Below are positions 25,014 through 33,638 of a stretch of 44,437 nt of DNA, in pieces. This DNA is from a bacterium. GTDB taxonomy: Bacteria > Bdellovibrionota_C > UBA2361 > RFPC01. The DNA lies in assembly GCA_022763385.1 (NCBI GenBank), contig JALEGQ010000164.1, forward strand, positions 1 to 44,437, given 5' to 3'. Position 1 is the first letter of the stretch, and every line of letters starts with the position of its first letter. The position numbers and the translations under genes are program-made. A model generated the notes under the pieces. The model was given only the letters and a program-made list of their open reading frames with translations, made no database searches and had not been told where the DNA came from.

Positions 25014-25975
25014 GATAGATCCAGCTCCTCATTGGCTGCGGCAAGTTTTTCACTGAAAAATTTTTGCAGCTTTTCCTTTGTTCGATTCTCAATCTGTCGA
25101 ACCCGTTCTCTGCTAATCCCAAGCTCTTCTGAGAGCTCTTGAAGGGTTGCCTTATCTTCCTGCAACATCCGTTTTTCAAAGATATAACGGTCTCTCTCTT
25201 TGAGGGTCTCTGCAAATTCATCGAAATTTTTCTGTATGAATTCAGCACGTTGTTTCTTTGCCACGAGCTCTTCACTTGAGAGTCCCCCACTGGAAAGCAC
25301 GCCGAGCAAGCTTCCTCCGTCTTCTTCTGAGAGCGGAGCATCTACGCTGAGGTCCGGAGAGCCGAGCCGCTGTTGCATCTCAACGACCTCACTCTCTTTT
25401 ACGTTGAGTTTCTCTGCAAGGAGCTTCGGTCCCGGATAGACTCCCATCCGCTCCAGTTTTTCCTTTTCTTTATGGAGATTGAAGTAAAGTTTTCGCTGGG
25501 CCTGAGTGGTGCCAACTTTAACGATGCGAAGATTCGCGATCATGTAGCGAACGATAAAGGCCTTCACCCACCACACCGCATAGGAAGGAAATCGAACTCC
25601 TCTATAAGGGTCGTAGTTCTTGACCGCTTCAAGCAGCCCTATATTGCCCTCCTGAATGAGGTCGAGCATGTTTCTTGCAGACCTCTCGTACTCCTTTGCG
25701 AGCTTTACCACGAGCCAGAGATTGCTTGAAACGAGAGCATACGCGGCCTCTCTGTCTCCTTTCTCTCGGTAACGAACGGCGAGCTCATGCTCTTCTTCAC
25801 GAGTGTACTTTGGGTAGCGGCGTATCTCACGCATATAGGCGCTAAAAGCATCACGCGTCTCGAGTGCGGTGCTGCGGGTGGCAGGAAGACTCGACGGGCG
25901 CTTAATCGGAACCTCGGCCCGTGGTTTCTGCTCCTGTTTCTCTGCTGGTTGCTCTTTCTCTTTGCTCTTCTTCAT
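25010..25975 (-). CDS. rpoH: RNA polymerase sigma-32-like factor
   Basis: A 321-residue sigma-70 family protein. Region 2 is intact (NLWLVVKLAKEYERSARNML, then DLIQEGNIGLLEAVKNYDP). The RpoH box appears as QRKLYFNLHKEKEK, and region 4 ends with an HTH (TLQELSEELGISRERVRQIE). It should direct a heat-shock or envelope-stress regulon. The ATG at 25975 is preferred over a TTG two codons upstream. The N-terminal 40 residues are a Lys/Glu/Pro-rich extension. It heads a run of minus-strand genes joined by overlaps and diverges from pilB across 277 bases in which I see no clear promoter. Confidence 0.93.
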   Translation of the reverse strand: MKKSKEKEQPAEKQEQKPRAEVPIKRPSSLPATRSTALETRDAFSAYMREIRRYPKYTREEEHELAVRYREKGDREAAYALVSSNLWLVVKLAKEYERSARNMLDLIQEGNIGLLEAVKNYDPYRGVRFPSYAVWWVKAFIVRYMIANLRIVKVGTTQAQRKLYFNLHKEKEKLERMGVYPGPKLLAEKLNVKESEVVEMQQRLGSPDLSVDAPLSEEDGGSLLGVLSSGGLSSEELVAKKQRAEFIQKNFDEFAETLKERDRYIFEKRMLQEDKATLQELSEELGISRERVRQIENRTKEKLQKFFSEKLAAANEELDLS

Positions 25976-26252
25976 AGACAAAAGCAGCCCGCGTTGGCCC
26001 TCTTCCCTGGATTACTCTCATCCGATGACTGCTGTGGGATTCCCTATACGATGACAAATTTTGACGGCGAAAAACACAGCTAGCCCCTCGATTTTCCTGA
26101 CATTTTCCTTTCATAGGGCAAGTTTCGTCACCCCTCTCCGCAGAATTCGTAAAGTTCTCCTCATCATCTGACGAATTCTCTTACGTGGCGGCCGTCAGTA
26201 CCAAAGCCGTCTCAGATGCGGTTTCGCACAAGGGACACAAAGAGGACTACTG

Positions 26253-27953
26253 ATGACTTCTCGCATAGGAGAACTCCTCATTAAGACGGGGATTATCTCC
26301 GAAGATCAGTATCAAAAAGCAGAAGAGGCTCAGGTTGCTGCTGGTGGTGGCTTTATTGGGCGTTTTCTCGTTGAGCTCGGCTTCGTCTCAGAGGCCGATG
26401 TCGCTGAGATCATCAGCGACCAGTATGGCGTACCGATCATTGAGCTTGATGATTACTCCATTGAAGATGAGATCCTCAGCCTCATTCCACAGAACCTTGC
26501 TGTAAAGCACGGTCTTATTCCACTCGTTCAAGATGGCTCCAGTCTTACCGTGGCGATGGTAGACCCCTCGAACCTCGTGGCCTTGAACGATATCAAGTTC
26601 ATTACTGGGCTTGATATTCAGGTCGTTCTCACGAAAGAGTCTGAACTGAAATCTCGCCAAGAAAAACTTTTTGAGAAACAGGTTGAATACGACTCGATCC
26701 TCGGTGACTACGAAGATGAAGATGTCGAATTGGTCGACTCTGATGACGATGTTGACGTCAACGAGCTTGAAAGGGCAACGGAGGATGCCCCAGTAGTAAA
26801 GCTTGTGAATGCGGTTCTTACGGACGCGATTCGGAAGGGAGCTTCTGATATTCACGTTGAGCCGTATGAAAAGAAGTTTCGAGTTCGATTTCGTATCGAT
26901 GGGGTGCTCTATGAGATCATGAAACCCCCGCTAAAGTTGAAGAACGCTCTGACTTCTCGTATGAAGATCATGGCGGACCTCGATATCGCCGAACGACGAC
27001 TTCCTCAGGATGGAAGGATTAAGCTGAAGCTCGGTAACAATCGAGAGATGGACTATCGGGTAAACGTTCTCCCGACCCTCTTTGGAGAAAAGGTTGTTCT
27101 CCGACTTCTTGATAAATCAAATCTACAACTTGATATGACGAAGCTCGGTTTTGAGCCAAAACAGCTCGAAGAGTTTCAGGAGTCGATCGCAAAGCCATAC
27201 GGCATGGTGTTGGTTACCGGTCCGACCGGTTCGGGAAAAACGACCACACTGTACTCTGCGCTTGCTGAGCTCAATAAAACGACCACAAACATTAGCACCG
27301 CAGAGGACCCTGTCGAGTTTAACCTTGCCGGTATCAACCAGGCCCAGATGCATGATGATATCGGATTTAACTTTGCCTCATCCCTTCGAGCATTTCTTCG
27401 CCAAGATCCTGATGTCATTATGGTTGGTGAGATTCGTGACTATGAAACCGCAGAGATCGCGATTAAAGCATCTCTTACTGGTCACCTTGTCCTCTCAACA
27501 CTTCATACGAATGATGCTCCGTCAACGGTTGGACGATTACTGAATATGGGGGTCGAACCCTTTCTCGTCGCGTCTTCAATAAATTGTATCGTCGCCCAGA
27601 GACTTGCTCGGAGAGTCTGCGATAACTGCAAGGAGAAGGTAGAGATAAACCCAGAAGTTCTCGTCAGCATCGGAATACCCGCAGCAGAAGCTGCGCATGT
27701 TGAAGTTTTCGAGGGAAAAGGGTGTGAGCGGTGCTCAAATACCGGGTACAAGGGGCGTGTTGCCCTCTATGAGATCATGACGATGTCAGAAGAGCTCAAG
27801 GATTTTGTACTCAACGGTGCTTCCACTACAGAGCTGAAACGTGAGGCTGGTCGTCTCGGGATGATCACGCTTCGTGGAGCAGGGGTGCGGCAGCTCCGCG
27901 AAGGTGTTACGACCGTTGAAGAGGTACTTCGGGTAACTGCCGCAGATGATTAG
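26253..27953 (+). CDS. pilB: type IV pilus extension ATPase PilB
   Basis: A 566-residue secretion ATPase. An MshEN-type N-terminal domain (about 1-150) is followed by the ATPase core with Walker A GPTGSGKT at 323-330, the Asp/His boxes and LRQDPDVIMVGEIRD. A zinc site with two pairs of cysteines (CDNC and CERC) is present, as in PilB. The protein powers pilus assembly from the cytoplasmic face. GAGGA precedes the ATG. pilC follows 35 bases later. No retraction ATPase gene (pilT) lies between them, unlike in many pilus operons. Confidence 0.96.
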   Translation: MTSRIGELLIKTGIISEDQYQKAEEAQVAAGGGFIGRFLVELGFVSEADVAEIISDQYGVPIIELDDYSIEDEILSLIPQNLAVKHGLIPLVQDGSSLTVAMVDPSNLVALNDIKFITGLDIQVVLTKESELKSRQEKLFEKQVEYDSILGDYEDEDVELVDSDDDVDVNELERATEDAPVVKLVNAVLTDAIRKGASDIHVEPYEKKFRVRFRIDGVLYEIMKPPLKLKNALTSRMKIMADLDIAERRLPQDGRIKLKLGNNREMDYRVNVLPTLFGEKVVLRLLDKSNLQLDMTKLGFEPKQLEEFQESIAKPYGMVLVTGPTGSGKTTTLYSALAELNKTTTNISTAEDPVEFNLAGINQAQMHDDIGFNFASSLRAFLRQDPDVIMVGEIRDYETAEIAIKASLTGHLVLSTLHTNDAPSTVGRLLNMGVEPFLVASSINCIVAQRLARRVCDNCKEKVEINPEVLVSIGIPAAEAAHVEVFEGKGCERCSNTGYKGRVALYEIMTMSEELKDFVLNGASTTELKREAGRLGMITLRGAGVRQLREGVTTVEEVLRVTAADD

Positions 27954-27988
27954 TACTCAGAGATGAGTTGATTGGAGAGGAGATTTAG

Positions 27989-29209
27989 ATGCCAGTTTTT
28001 GCCTATGAAGGAACAGACGCAGCCGGCAAGCGGGTGAAAGGTGAACTTGAAGCTCGTGATAAGCAGGCGGTGTTCAATGCTCTGAAGCGAAAGCGCATCA
28101 CTCCGAATGCCAAGCGCATTAAGGAGAAGGGGAAAGGGCTTGATATGGAGATCAAGCTCCCGGGAATGGGTCCCTCGGTAACACCGAAGGATGTCGTGAT
28201 CTTTACACGGCAGTTTTCTACGATGGTTGATGCCGGACTTCCGCTTGTGCAGGCTCTGGATATCCTCTCTAAGAACGCCGAAAATGGAGCATTTGCAAAG
28301 GTTCTCGGTGGAGTGAAGGAGAAGGTAGAAGCTGGTGCTACCCTTGCTGAATCGCTCAGTGAGTTTCCGAAGACCTTTGATCCGCTCTACGTAAACATGG
28401 TAACCGCCGGTGAAAGCGGCGGTATTCTTGATATCATCTTAGAACGACTCGCTCAGCAGATGGAAAAAGCGATGAAGCTGAAGCGGGAGGTGAAAACAGC
28501 GATGATCTATCCGGCGGTGGTTGTCTCGGCTGCGGTTATCGTTACCTCAGTGCTTCTTCTCTTTGTGATCCCTACTTTCGCAGAGCTCTTTCAGGACTTC
28601 GGTGCTGCCCTGCCACTTCCAACGCAGATCGTGATTAATATCTCTAACTTTGTCGTCGCATATTGGTACTTTATCTTCGGAGGGATGGGGCTGGGTCTCT
28701 TTGCCTTCTTTCGATTTATGGGTACTGAAAGAGGAAAGGAAGTCCTTCACCCTATTTTCTTAAAGCTGCCCATTTTTGGAAATATCATTAAGAAGGTAGC
28801 GGTTGCTCGTTTTACGAGAACGCTCGGAACGATGATCAGTTCTGGGGTTCCGATCCTTGATGCCCTGGCGATCTGCGCAAAAACCGCGGGAAATAAGGTG
28901 GTCGAGACCGATGTTCAGCGGTGCCGGGTGGCGATCTCTGAAGGAAAGAGCATCGTAGCACCACTTGAGGAATCAATTGTTTTCCCTCCGATGGTTGTTT
29001 CAATGATTGGTGTTGGAGAGTCTACAGGTGCTCTTGATGCGATGCTCCAAAAGATCGCTGACTTCTATGAAGATGAGGTTGATAACGCTGTTGGAGCGAT
29101 GAAGCAACTGATCGAACCGCTGATGATCCTCTTTCTCGGAGTTATCATCGGAGGGCTTGTGATCTCCATGTATCTTCCAATCTTTAAGATGGGTGCCATT
29201 GTTGGATAG
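27989..29209 (+). CDS. pilC: type IV pilus inner membrane platform protein PilC
   Basis: A 406-residue protein with the two repeated T2SF domains (about 70-195 and 275-400), each ending in membrane spans. FTRQFSTMVDAGLPLVQALDIL and MVTAGESGGILD are typical. The N-terminus MPVFAYEGTDAAGKRVKGEL is standard for PilC/GspF. It forms the platform on which PilB works. A GGAGAGGAG site precedes the ATG. Confidence 0.97.
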   Translation: MPVFAYEGTDAAGKRVKGELEARDKQAVFNALKRKRITPNAKRIKEKGKGLDMEIKLPGMGPSVTPKDVVIFTRQFSTMVDAGLPLVQALDILSKNAENGAFAKVLGGVKEKVEAGATLAESLSEFPKTFDPLYVNMVTAGESGGILDIILERLAQQMEKAMKLKREVKTAMIYPAVVVSAAVIVTSVLLLFVIPTFAELFQDFGAALPLPTQIVINISNFVVAYWYFIFGGMGLGLFAFFRFMGTERGKEVLHPIFLKLPIFGNIIKKVAVARFTRTLGTMISSGVPILDALAICAKTAGNKVVETDVQRCRVAISEGKSIVAPLEESIVFPPMVVSMIGVGESTGALDAMLQKIADFYEDEVDNAVGAMKQLIEPLMILFLGVIIGGLVISMYLPIFKMGAIVG

Positions 29210-29242
29210 GGAAACGTTATCTGAAAGAGAGTTTTTGCGGAG

Positions 29243-31294
29243 ATGGGGCAACCAGTGGAAGAAAAGGGAGAGATTCGACAAGAATTGACATCGCTTCCCC
29301 CCTCGGTAGCCTCGACCTGGTTAATCGCCATTCGCACTGCCATGGTGTCGGTGGGATTGCTCTCTTCAACGATTCATACCTTCTTTTTTAAGGGTGGAGA
29401 ATCATGGGTGTTCCAGGGCTTTGCCTTCCTCTTTCTCGTGAATGCCGTCCTTGCGATCTGGTCGAAGGTCAAGCAGCCCGAGGAGCTTTTCATCGGTATG
29501 CAGTTGGTCTTCGACTGCGTGGTCGTCTCGTGTATCCTCTTTATTACTGGAGGACCTCACAGCCCATTCCTCTTTCTCTATCTGCCCTTTCAGTTGATCG
29601 GAACGACCTTCCTTCGAGCTTCCTATTCCTTGGTCTTAGCGGGATTGATCAGCAGTCTCTATCTCTGTGTCTGTATAGTGCATGAGTCCCAACCCTCCCC
29701 GGAAGCCCTTGATGCGGTTACCAATGGAAGGCTCGTCATGCAGTGGGGAGCCGTTACCATCGCCCTTTTTCTGGTTCATATGGGAACCGCCCGAGTAAGA
29801 GTTTCGCTTCTTTCTGCCATGGATCGAGCACAGAGCTCTCTGCGCACGGCCCGCTCTCTGCAAGAGAATTTTGCGCAGTTGGCAGAAGGGATGGGAGAGG
29901 CGGTGCTCGTTGTTGATAGTTCGGGTTTTGTAACGTCAGCGAATAGAGCAGCGGAAGAGCTCTTTCGATTTGCCCGCTCCGAGGTTATTGGAGATTCTCT
30001 TCGTGATGTGAGTGTGCTGCTTGAAGAGCGATTCTCTCTTGAGAAGAAGCTCTCGGAGTATAAAACGTGGGACGAGTTTACCTTGTTGCCAGAAGGTGAT
30101 GATGGAGAAGAGCGACGGGTTGTTCTTCATCGGAACGAGCGAAGAACTGGAGATGGTAGCGGATACGTCACTTTCTATCTTTTCCAAGATGTTACCCAGC
30201 TTCGGACCGTTGAGGAGCAGTTGGCACTGCAGGAACGGATGGCAAGGTCACTGTCTGAAGACGAGCGAGGAGAAGGAGATCTCTCTGCCGTTAAGATCGC
30301 GGGTTTTGTCGGTGAAAGCCCGGTAATGAAGAAGCTTTTTCGGCTGATTGAGCGGGTTTCCACCTCAGATGCCACGGTTCTGGTGGCTGGAGAATCTGGA
30401 ACGGGAAAAGAGCTCGTCGCCAAGGCGATTCACCTTCAGAGCGCCCGTTCACGAGGTCCATTTATCGCCGTGAACTGCGGAGCAATTCCAGAGCAACTCT
30501 TGGAGAGTGAGCTTTTCGGGCATAAAAAGGGCTCATTCACCGGAGCGATCTCAGATCATCCCGGAATGTTTTCACAGGCAATTGGCGGAACGCTCTTCCT
30601 TGATGAGATCGGAGAGATGCCACTCCCGATGCAGGCGAAGCTCTTACGGGCGATTCAGGAGAAGGTTATTCGTCCCGTTGGGGCAAAGGATGTAGAGGAG
30701 ATCGATGTACGTATTATTGCGGCCACCAATCGAGAACTCCGAGAAGAGGTTGCGGAAGGGCGGTTTCGAGAGGATCTCTACTATCGGTTGAATGTCATCC
30801 AGATGAAGCTTCCTCCCCTGCGGGAGAGGCGAGAAGATGTCCCGGTGCTGATCCAATCCATTCTCAAGAGGCTGTCTCACGGCTCAGCAATTCCGTTGGT
30901 TCCTCCTCAGACGCTCCAGCTTTTAATGGATTATCGATATCCTGGAAATGTCCGCGAGCTCGAGAACGTTCTGGAACGTGCGCTTGTGCTGGGTGGTGAA
31001 GCGATTCTTCCGGAGCACCTTCCGGAGAATATCAGAGAGCCGGAAGTGGAGAAGAAGCCACCAACAGAGATTATTGTTCGAGAAGATGTTCTACTCCCGA
31101 TTGAGCTTGACTCCGTCTTGGCAGATATCGAGCAGCACTACCTTCGTACCGCGCTACAGCAGAGTGACGGGGTGAAGAAAAATGCTGCAAAGCTCCTCGG
31201 GATGAATTTTCGCTCCTTTCGCTACCGACTCCAAAAGTTCGGACTCAATGAGAATGAGTCGGAGGCTTCAGAAAAGCGAAACGCTTACGATTAA
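29243..31294 (+). CDS. membrane-bound sigma-54 activator, PilS-like sensor joined to a PilR-like AAA+ domain
   Basis: A 683-residue protein. Six N-terminal spans (about 24-190), including an [15 protein letters not shown] loop, resemble the PilS sensor. A PAS domain (about 210-320) follows. A linker of about 40 residues then leads straight to the sigma-54 AAA+ domain, with Walker A GESGTGKE at 383-390 and the sigma-54 loop as GSFTGA at 430-435. A Fis-type HTH ([20 protein letters not shown]) ends the protein. Histidine kinase and receiver domains are absent, so it appears to sense and activate in one chain. pilA and a sigma-54 promoter lie nearby, making pilA the likely target. Confidence 0.92.
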   Translation: MGQPVEEKGEIRQELTSLPPSVASTWLIAIRTAMVSVGLLSSTIHTFFFKGGESWVFQGFAFLFLVNAVLAIWSKVKQPEELFIGMQLVFDCVVVSCILFITGGPHSPFLFLYLPFQLIGTTFLRASYSLVLAGLISSLYLCVCIVHESQPSPEALDAVTNGRLVMQWGAVTIALFLVHMGTARVRVSLLSAMDRAQSSLRTARSLQENFAQLAEGMGEAVLVVDSSGFVTSANRAAEELFRFARSEVIGDSLRDVSVLLEERFSLEKKLSEYKTWDEFTLLPEGDDGEERRVVLHRNERRTGDGSGYVTFYLFQDVTQLRTVEEQLALQERMARSLSEDERGEGDLSAVKIAGFVGESPVMKKLFRLIERVSTSDATVLVAGESGTGKELVAKAIHLQSARSRGPFIAVNCGAIPEQLLESELFGHKKGSFTGAISDHPGMFSQAIGGTLFLDEIGEMPLPMQAKLLRAIQEKVIRPVGAKDVEEIDVRIIAATNRELREEVAEGRFREDLYYRLNVIQMKLPPLRERREDVPVLIQSILKRLSHGSAIPLVPPQTLQLLMDYRYPGNVRELENVLERALVLGGEAILPEHLPENIREPEVEKKPPTEIIVREDVLLPIELDSVLADIEQHYLRTALQQSDGVKKNAAKLLGMNFRSFRYRLQKFGLNENESEASEKRNAYD

Positions 31295-32808
31295 TCGTCT
31301 CCGGGTCCCATCCTTTTCAATGTGAGGAGAGAGACCGTGCCGAAGTCTTCCCGATCTTGCAGGATGAGGGGGGTGTGCTCCATCTCAGCAAGTAAACCGG
31401 TAATCGAGTTCGTATCGTATCCAGACCGGAGTGAGTAGAGGTCGGTGTTTGCTACAACCAAGAAGATTTTCGGAAAATCTCTCAGGATAGGGAACAGCAT
31501 TTTCTCCCAATACTCGTGCTCTACCGGAAGGTCTTTGGTTTGTGGAACTGCGAATACTGGCCCGCTCGCTCCATAATACGACGCTGGAGCAGTGATGAGC
31601 CCAAAGATCTCCTGGTAATACTCTTTATAACTTTCACACTCGGCGTGGGCGATCCCAGTATAGATAAAAACGGGATGTTGCTCTCGGCTATTTTTTTCTC
31701 TGAGCGAAGCAAAGGCTCCTCGCCAGTCTTCTGGAAACACCTCCGTTTGTACGGCTTGGAACGAGGTAATGAAAAGGAGGAAGGAGCAGAAGAACACCTT
31801 CTGTTGGCGAAGAGAGAGGAACGAGTCGGCTCCTCGGGCGAGGAGAAGGGTGAGCGCCGGCGTGCTCCATACCATATAGCGGGAGACAAAGAGTGAGAGT
31901 GGGGTGGTGGTGCTTACGAGGTAGAGCGTCATGGCGGGGAGGAGGTACCAGAGGAGGAGCGGAATACGTTCGCGGCGCTCTCCTGCGGGAGGAGTAAGAC
32001 CTTTCTCTTCTCCTCTTCCGAGGGAGCGCGCTATCGCGAGCGCGAGGAGCAGCCCGAGGAGATGTTCGAGCGGAAGCAGTGCATTGAGTAGGTGAATTGG
32101 CTGCGGAGGGGGAGCAAAACCGAGTGACCCCCTATCCTGGAAGAGCAAGGAAAACTGGGTCAGTGCTGGAAGGAGGAGGAGCAAGAGGGCGAGTGCCCCG
32201 AGCGAGCAATCCTTCGCCGTTGAGCGGTTTGGAGGAGCGCACGATCGATAGTAAGCGAGAAATCCGGGGAGTACGAGCAGGGAGAGAAAGTGGGCGTGTA
32301 CGGCGAGAGCCATGCTGAGGAGGAAGCAGATGGCGGTTCGTTTCATCGGGTTCTGGCACCATGAGGAGAGCGCCGTGAATGCTGCAACCACCGCGAAGAC
32401 CGCGAGCCCGTACGGTCTGGCGTAGCTTCCCGCTTGGACGACGGTGAAGATCGAAGAGAAAAAGACGGAAGCAAAGAGGGCGAGGGAGAGTGTGGAGCGG
32501 AGGAGCACCAGGCGCCCGATGAGGAAGCTCGCCGAGGTGACCGCCAACACCGACGGAGTACGGAGGCTGAGCTCACTCGTTCCGAACAGGGCGCTCCAAA
32601 GTGCAAGAAATTGGTAGTAGAGGGCGCTCGGCCCTCGGGCGGTGGCAACGCGGGAGGGGATGTCCTCACCTTCAAGAATCCAAGCGGTCACTGTCTCGTC
32701 GAGCCACAGGCTACTCCCGAGAGCGGGGAGCAGAAAGAAGAGTGCGCACGCGACACTGGTACCGGCGAGCAGGAGGGAGGAGCTTTGTCTTCTAGAATAG
32801 GGATTCAT
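31291..32808 (-). CDS. GT39-like membrane glycosyltransferase
   Basis: A 505-residue protein with about ten spans. The first periplasmic loop contains [13 protein letters not shown], matching the Asp-Glu motif of GT39/PMT-type enzymes, followed by [12 protein letters not shown] small extracytoplasmic C-terminal domain follows. Such enzymes transfer sugar from polyprenyl phosphate donors at the periplasmic face. It lies between the sigma-54 activator and pilA and points away from pilA. Its stop (TAA on minus) shares the TTAA palindrome with the activator's stop. A role in pilin or envelope glycosylation is inferred only. Confidence 0.8.
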   Translation of the reverse strand: MNPYSRRQSSSLLLAGTSVACALFFLLPALGSSLWLDETVTAWILEGEDIPSRVATARGPSALYYQFLALWSALFGTSELSLRTPSVLAVTSASFLIGRLVLLRSTLSLALFASVFFSSIFTVVQAGSYARPYGLAVFAVVAAFTALSSWCQNPMKRTAICFLLSMALAVHAHFLSLLVLPGFLAYYRSCAPPNRSTAKDCSLGALALLLLLLPALTQFSLLFQDRGSLGFAPPPQPIHLLNALLPLEHLLGLLLALAIARSLGRGEEKGLTPPAGERRERIPLLLWYLLPAMTLYLVSTTTPLSLFVSRYMVWSTPALTLLLARGADSFLSLRQQKVFFCSFLLFITSFQAVQTEVFPEDWRGAFASLREKNSREQHPVFIYTGIAHAECESYKEYYQEIFGLITAPASYYGASGPVFAVPQTKDLPVEHEYWEKMLFPILRDFPKIFLVVANTDLYSLRSGYDTNSITGLLAEMEHTPLILQDREDFGTVSLLTLKRMGPGDD

Positions 32809-32868
32809 TCTTCACTTCTGAAAGGGGCCCATTCCCCGGTTTCTTGCATCAAAAGGGGGCGGAATGGG

Positions 32869-32901
32869 TGACAAAAATTGTCCATGTGACGGAATTTGTC
32901 A
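32869..32901 (+). promoter_or_regulatory. two tandem dyads, likely upstream activator sites for pilA
   Basis: TGACAAAAATTGTC (32869-32882) and TGACGGAATTTGTCA (32887-32901) are similar imperfect palindromes starting 18 bases apart. A further TGTC is at 32934-32937. PilR proteins bind TGTC-type repeats in Pseudomonas. The dyads lie about 100-135 bases upstream of the predicted start site, the normal distance for enhancer sites of sigma-54 activators. Confidence 0.6.
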
Positions 32902-32977
32902 GCCATTTTTGCCGAGAGGGCGGCACGAAAAAGTGTCAATATGTTGAAATTATTCATCATTATGTAAGCCGTATGCT

Positions 32978-32993
32978 TGGCACCAGAGTTGCT
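32978..32993 (+). promoter_or_regulatory. sigma-54 (-24/-12) promoter of pilA
   Basis: TGGCAC-CAGAG-TTGCT matches the sigma-54 consensus TGGCAC-N5-TTGCW at every defined position, with the GG and GC doublets 12 bases apart. Transcription would start near 33003, giving a leader of about 170 bases before pilA. The sigma-54 activator gene ends 1.7 kb upstream. Confidence 0.88.
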
Positions 32994-33023
32994 CGCCATA
33001 TTCGTGACACGTTTGGGGCTGAT

Positions 33024-33163
33024 GGCCTGTTACTGCTGGTAACAGGTGAGGTACCAGGCCGTCAATGGGCAGTTGCCTGCCACAGGGGAGAAGTTCTGTC
33101 GCAAGATAGGAGTTCGGCTCGGGGGAAGGTGACACATATTTAGGTTTGTATTTAACCAAATAT
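33024..33163 (+). promoter_or_regulatory. structured 5' leader of pilA with four hairpins
   Basis: Four consecutive hairpins are readable. First, CCTGTTAC/GTAACAGG at 33026-33046. Second, GGCAG-TTGC-CTGCC at 33068-33081. Third, a seven-pair stem capped by a GCAA tetraloop at 33094-33111. Fourth, a ten-pair AT-rich stem with one bulge at 33136-33163, ending directly before the AGGGA ribosome-binding site. GGCCTG at 33024 can alternatively pair with CAGGCC at 33055. No known riboswitch class is recognised. Confidence 0.5.
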
Positions 33164-33174
33164 AGGGAACAAGC

Positions 33175-33555
33175 ATGAAGAAGAATGAAATGGGTTTTAC
33201 CCTTATCGAACTCCTCGTTGTAATTGCGATTATCGGTATTCTCGCCGCAATTGCGATTCCTCAGTTTGCTGAGTATCGAGAGCGTGGATTTGACGCTCGA
33301 GCACGAAGCGACATCCGAAACGTTGCAACCGCTGAGGAAGCATACTTTGTGGATAACGAAATCTACAAGGCGTGCGACCAAGATGACTGTGGGACTCTCC
33401 TTCCAGGGATCTCTCAGCTTTCTAATGGGGTAACCTTGGCGATTGTAGTTCCTGGAACGGGAACATCGTTTACCGGAACAGCGACTCACACGAACGGAAG
33501 TGGAGTTACCTGTAACTGGGATAGTGAAGCGGGTGGTCTCACAAACTGTGAATAA
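33175..33555 (+). CDS. pilA: type IVa major pilin PilA
   Basis: A 126-residue prepilin. The short leader MKKNEMG is cut before [20 protein letters not shown], with the essential Glu at position 5 of the mature protein. The remainder is a compact globular head of about 90 residues with four cysteines (CDQDDC, then CNWDS and a C-terminal Cys) that can form two disulfides. It is exported and polymerised by the PilB/PilC machinery. AGGGA lies six bases before the ATG. The sigma-54 promoter and leader upstream and the terminator downstream make it a single-gene transcript. Confidence 0.97.
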   Translation: MKKNEMGFTLIELLVVIAIIGILAAIAIPQFAEYRERGFDARARSDIRNVATAEEAYFVDNEIYKACDQDDCGTLLPGISQLSNGVTLAIVVPGTGTSFTGTATHTNGSGVTCNWDSEAGGLTNCE

Positions 33556-33567
33556 TCATTCGTAGGA

Positions 33568-33593
33568 AGTTTATCTTCGAAAGGAGATAAACT
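33568..33593 (+). terminator. 3' hairpin just after pilA
   Basis: AGTTTATCT (33568-33576) pairs perfectly with AGATAAACT (33585-33593) around an eight-base loop, starting 13 bases after the pilA stop. It lies immediately before the main terminator and may protect the abundant pilA mRNA from 3' decay. Confidence 0.55.
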
Positions 33594-33598
33594 GACCA

Positions 33599-33634
33599 AA
33601 AGGCCGTGCGAAGAAAGTTCTTCGCACGGCCTTT
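33599..33634. terminator. strong bidirectional terminator between convergent genes
   Basis: AAAGGCCGTGCGAAGAA (33599-33615) and its exact complement (33618-33634) form a 17-base-pair inverted repeat, GC-rich in the middle and flanked by A and T tracts on both sides. It separates pilA from the convergent membrane protein gene ending at 33639 and can stop transcription from either direction. Confidence 0.93.
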
Positions 33635-33638
33635 CTTA

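Noticed and set aside
33060..33130. GEMM-type c-di-GMP riboswitch in the pilA leader
   Set aside because: CACAGGGG and GTCGCAAG segments recall GEMM fragments, but the GGCAAACC core and the GACGCAAAGC segment in the correct arrangement are missing.
32844..33143. 99-codon open frame in the pilA upstream region
   Set aside because: It spans the sigma-54 promoter, both dyads and the leader hairpins, and has no recognisable domain.
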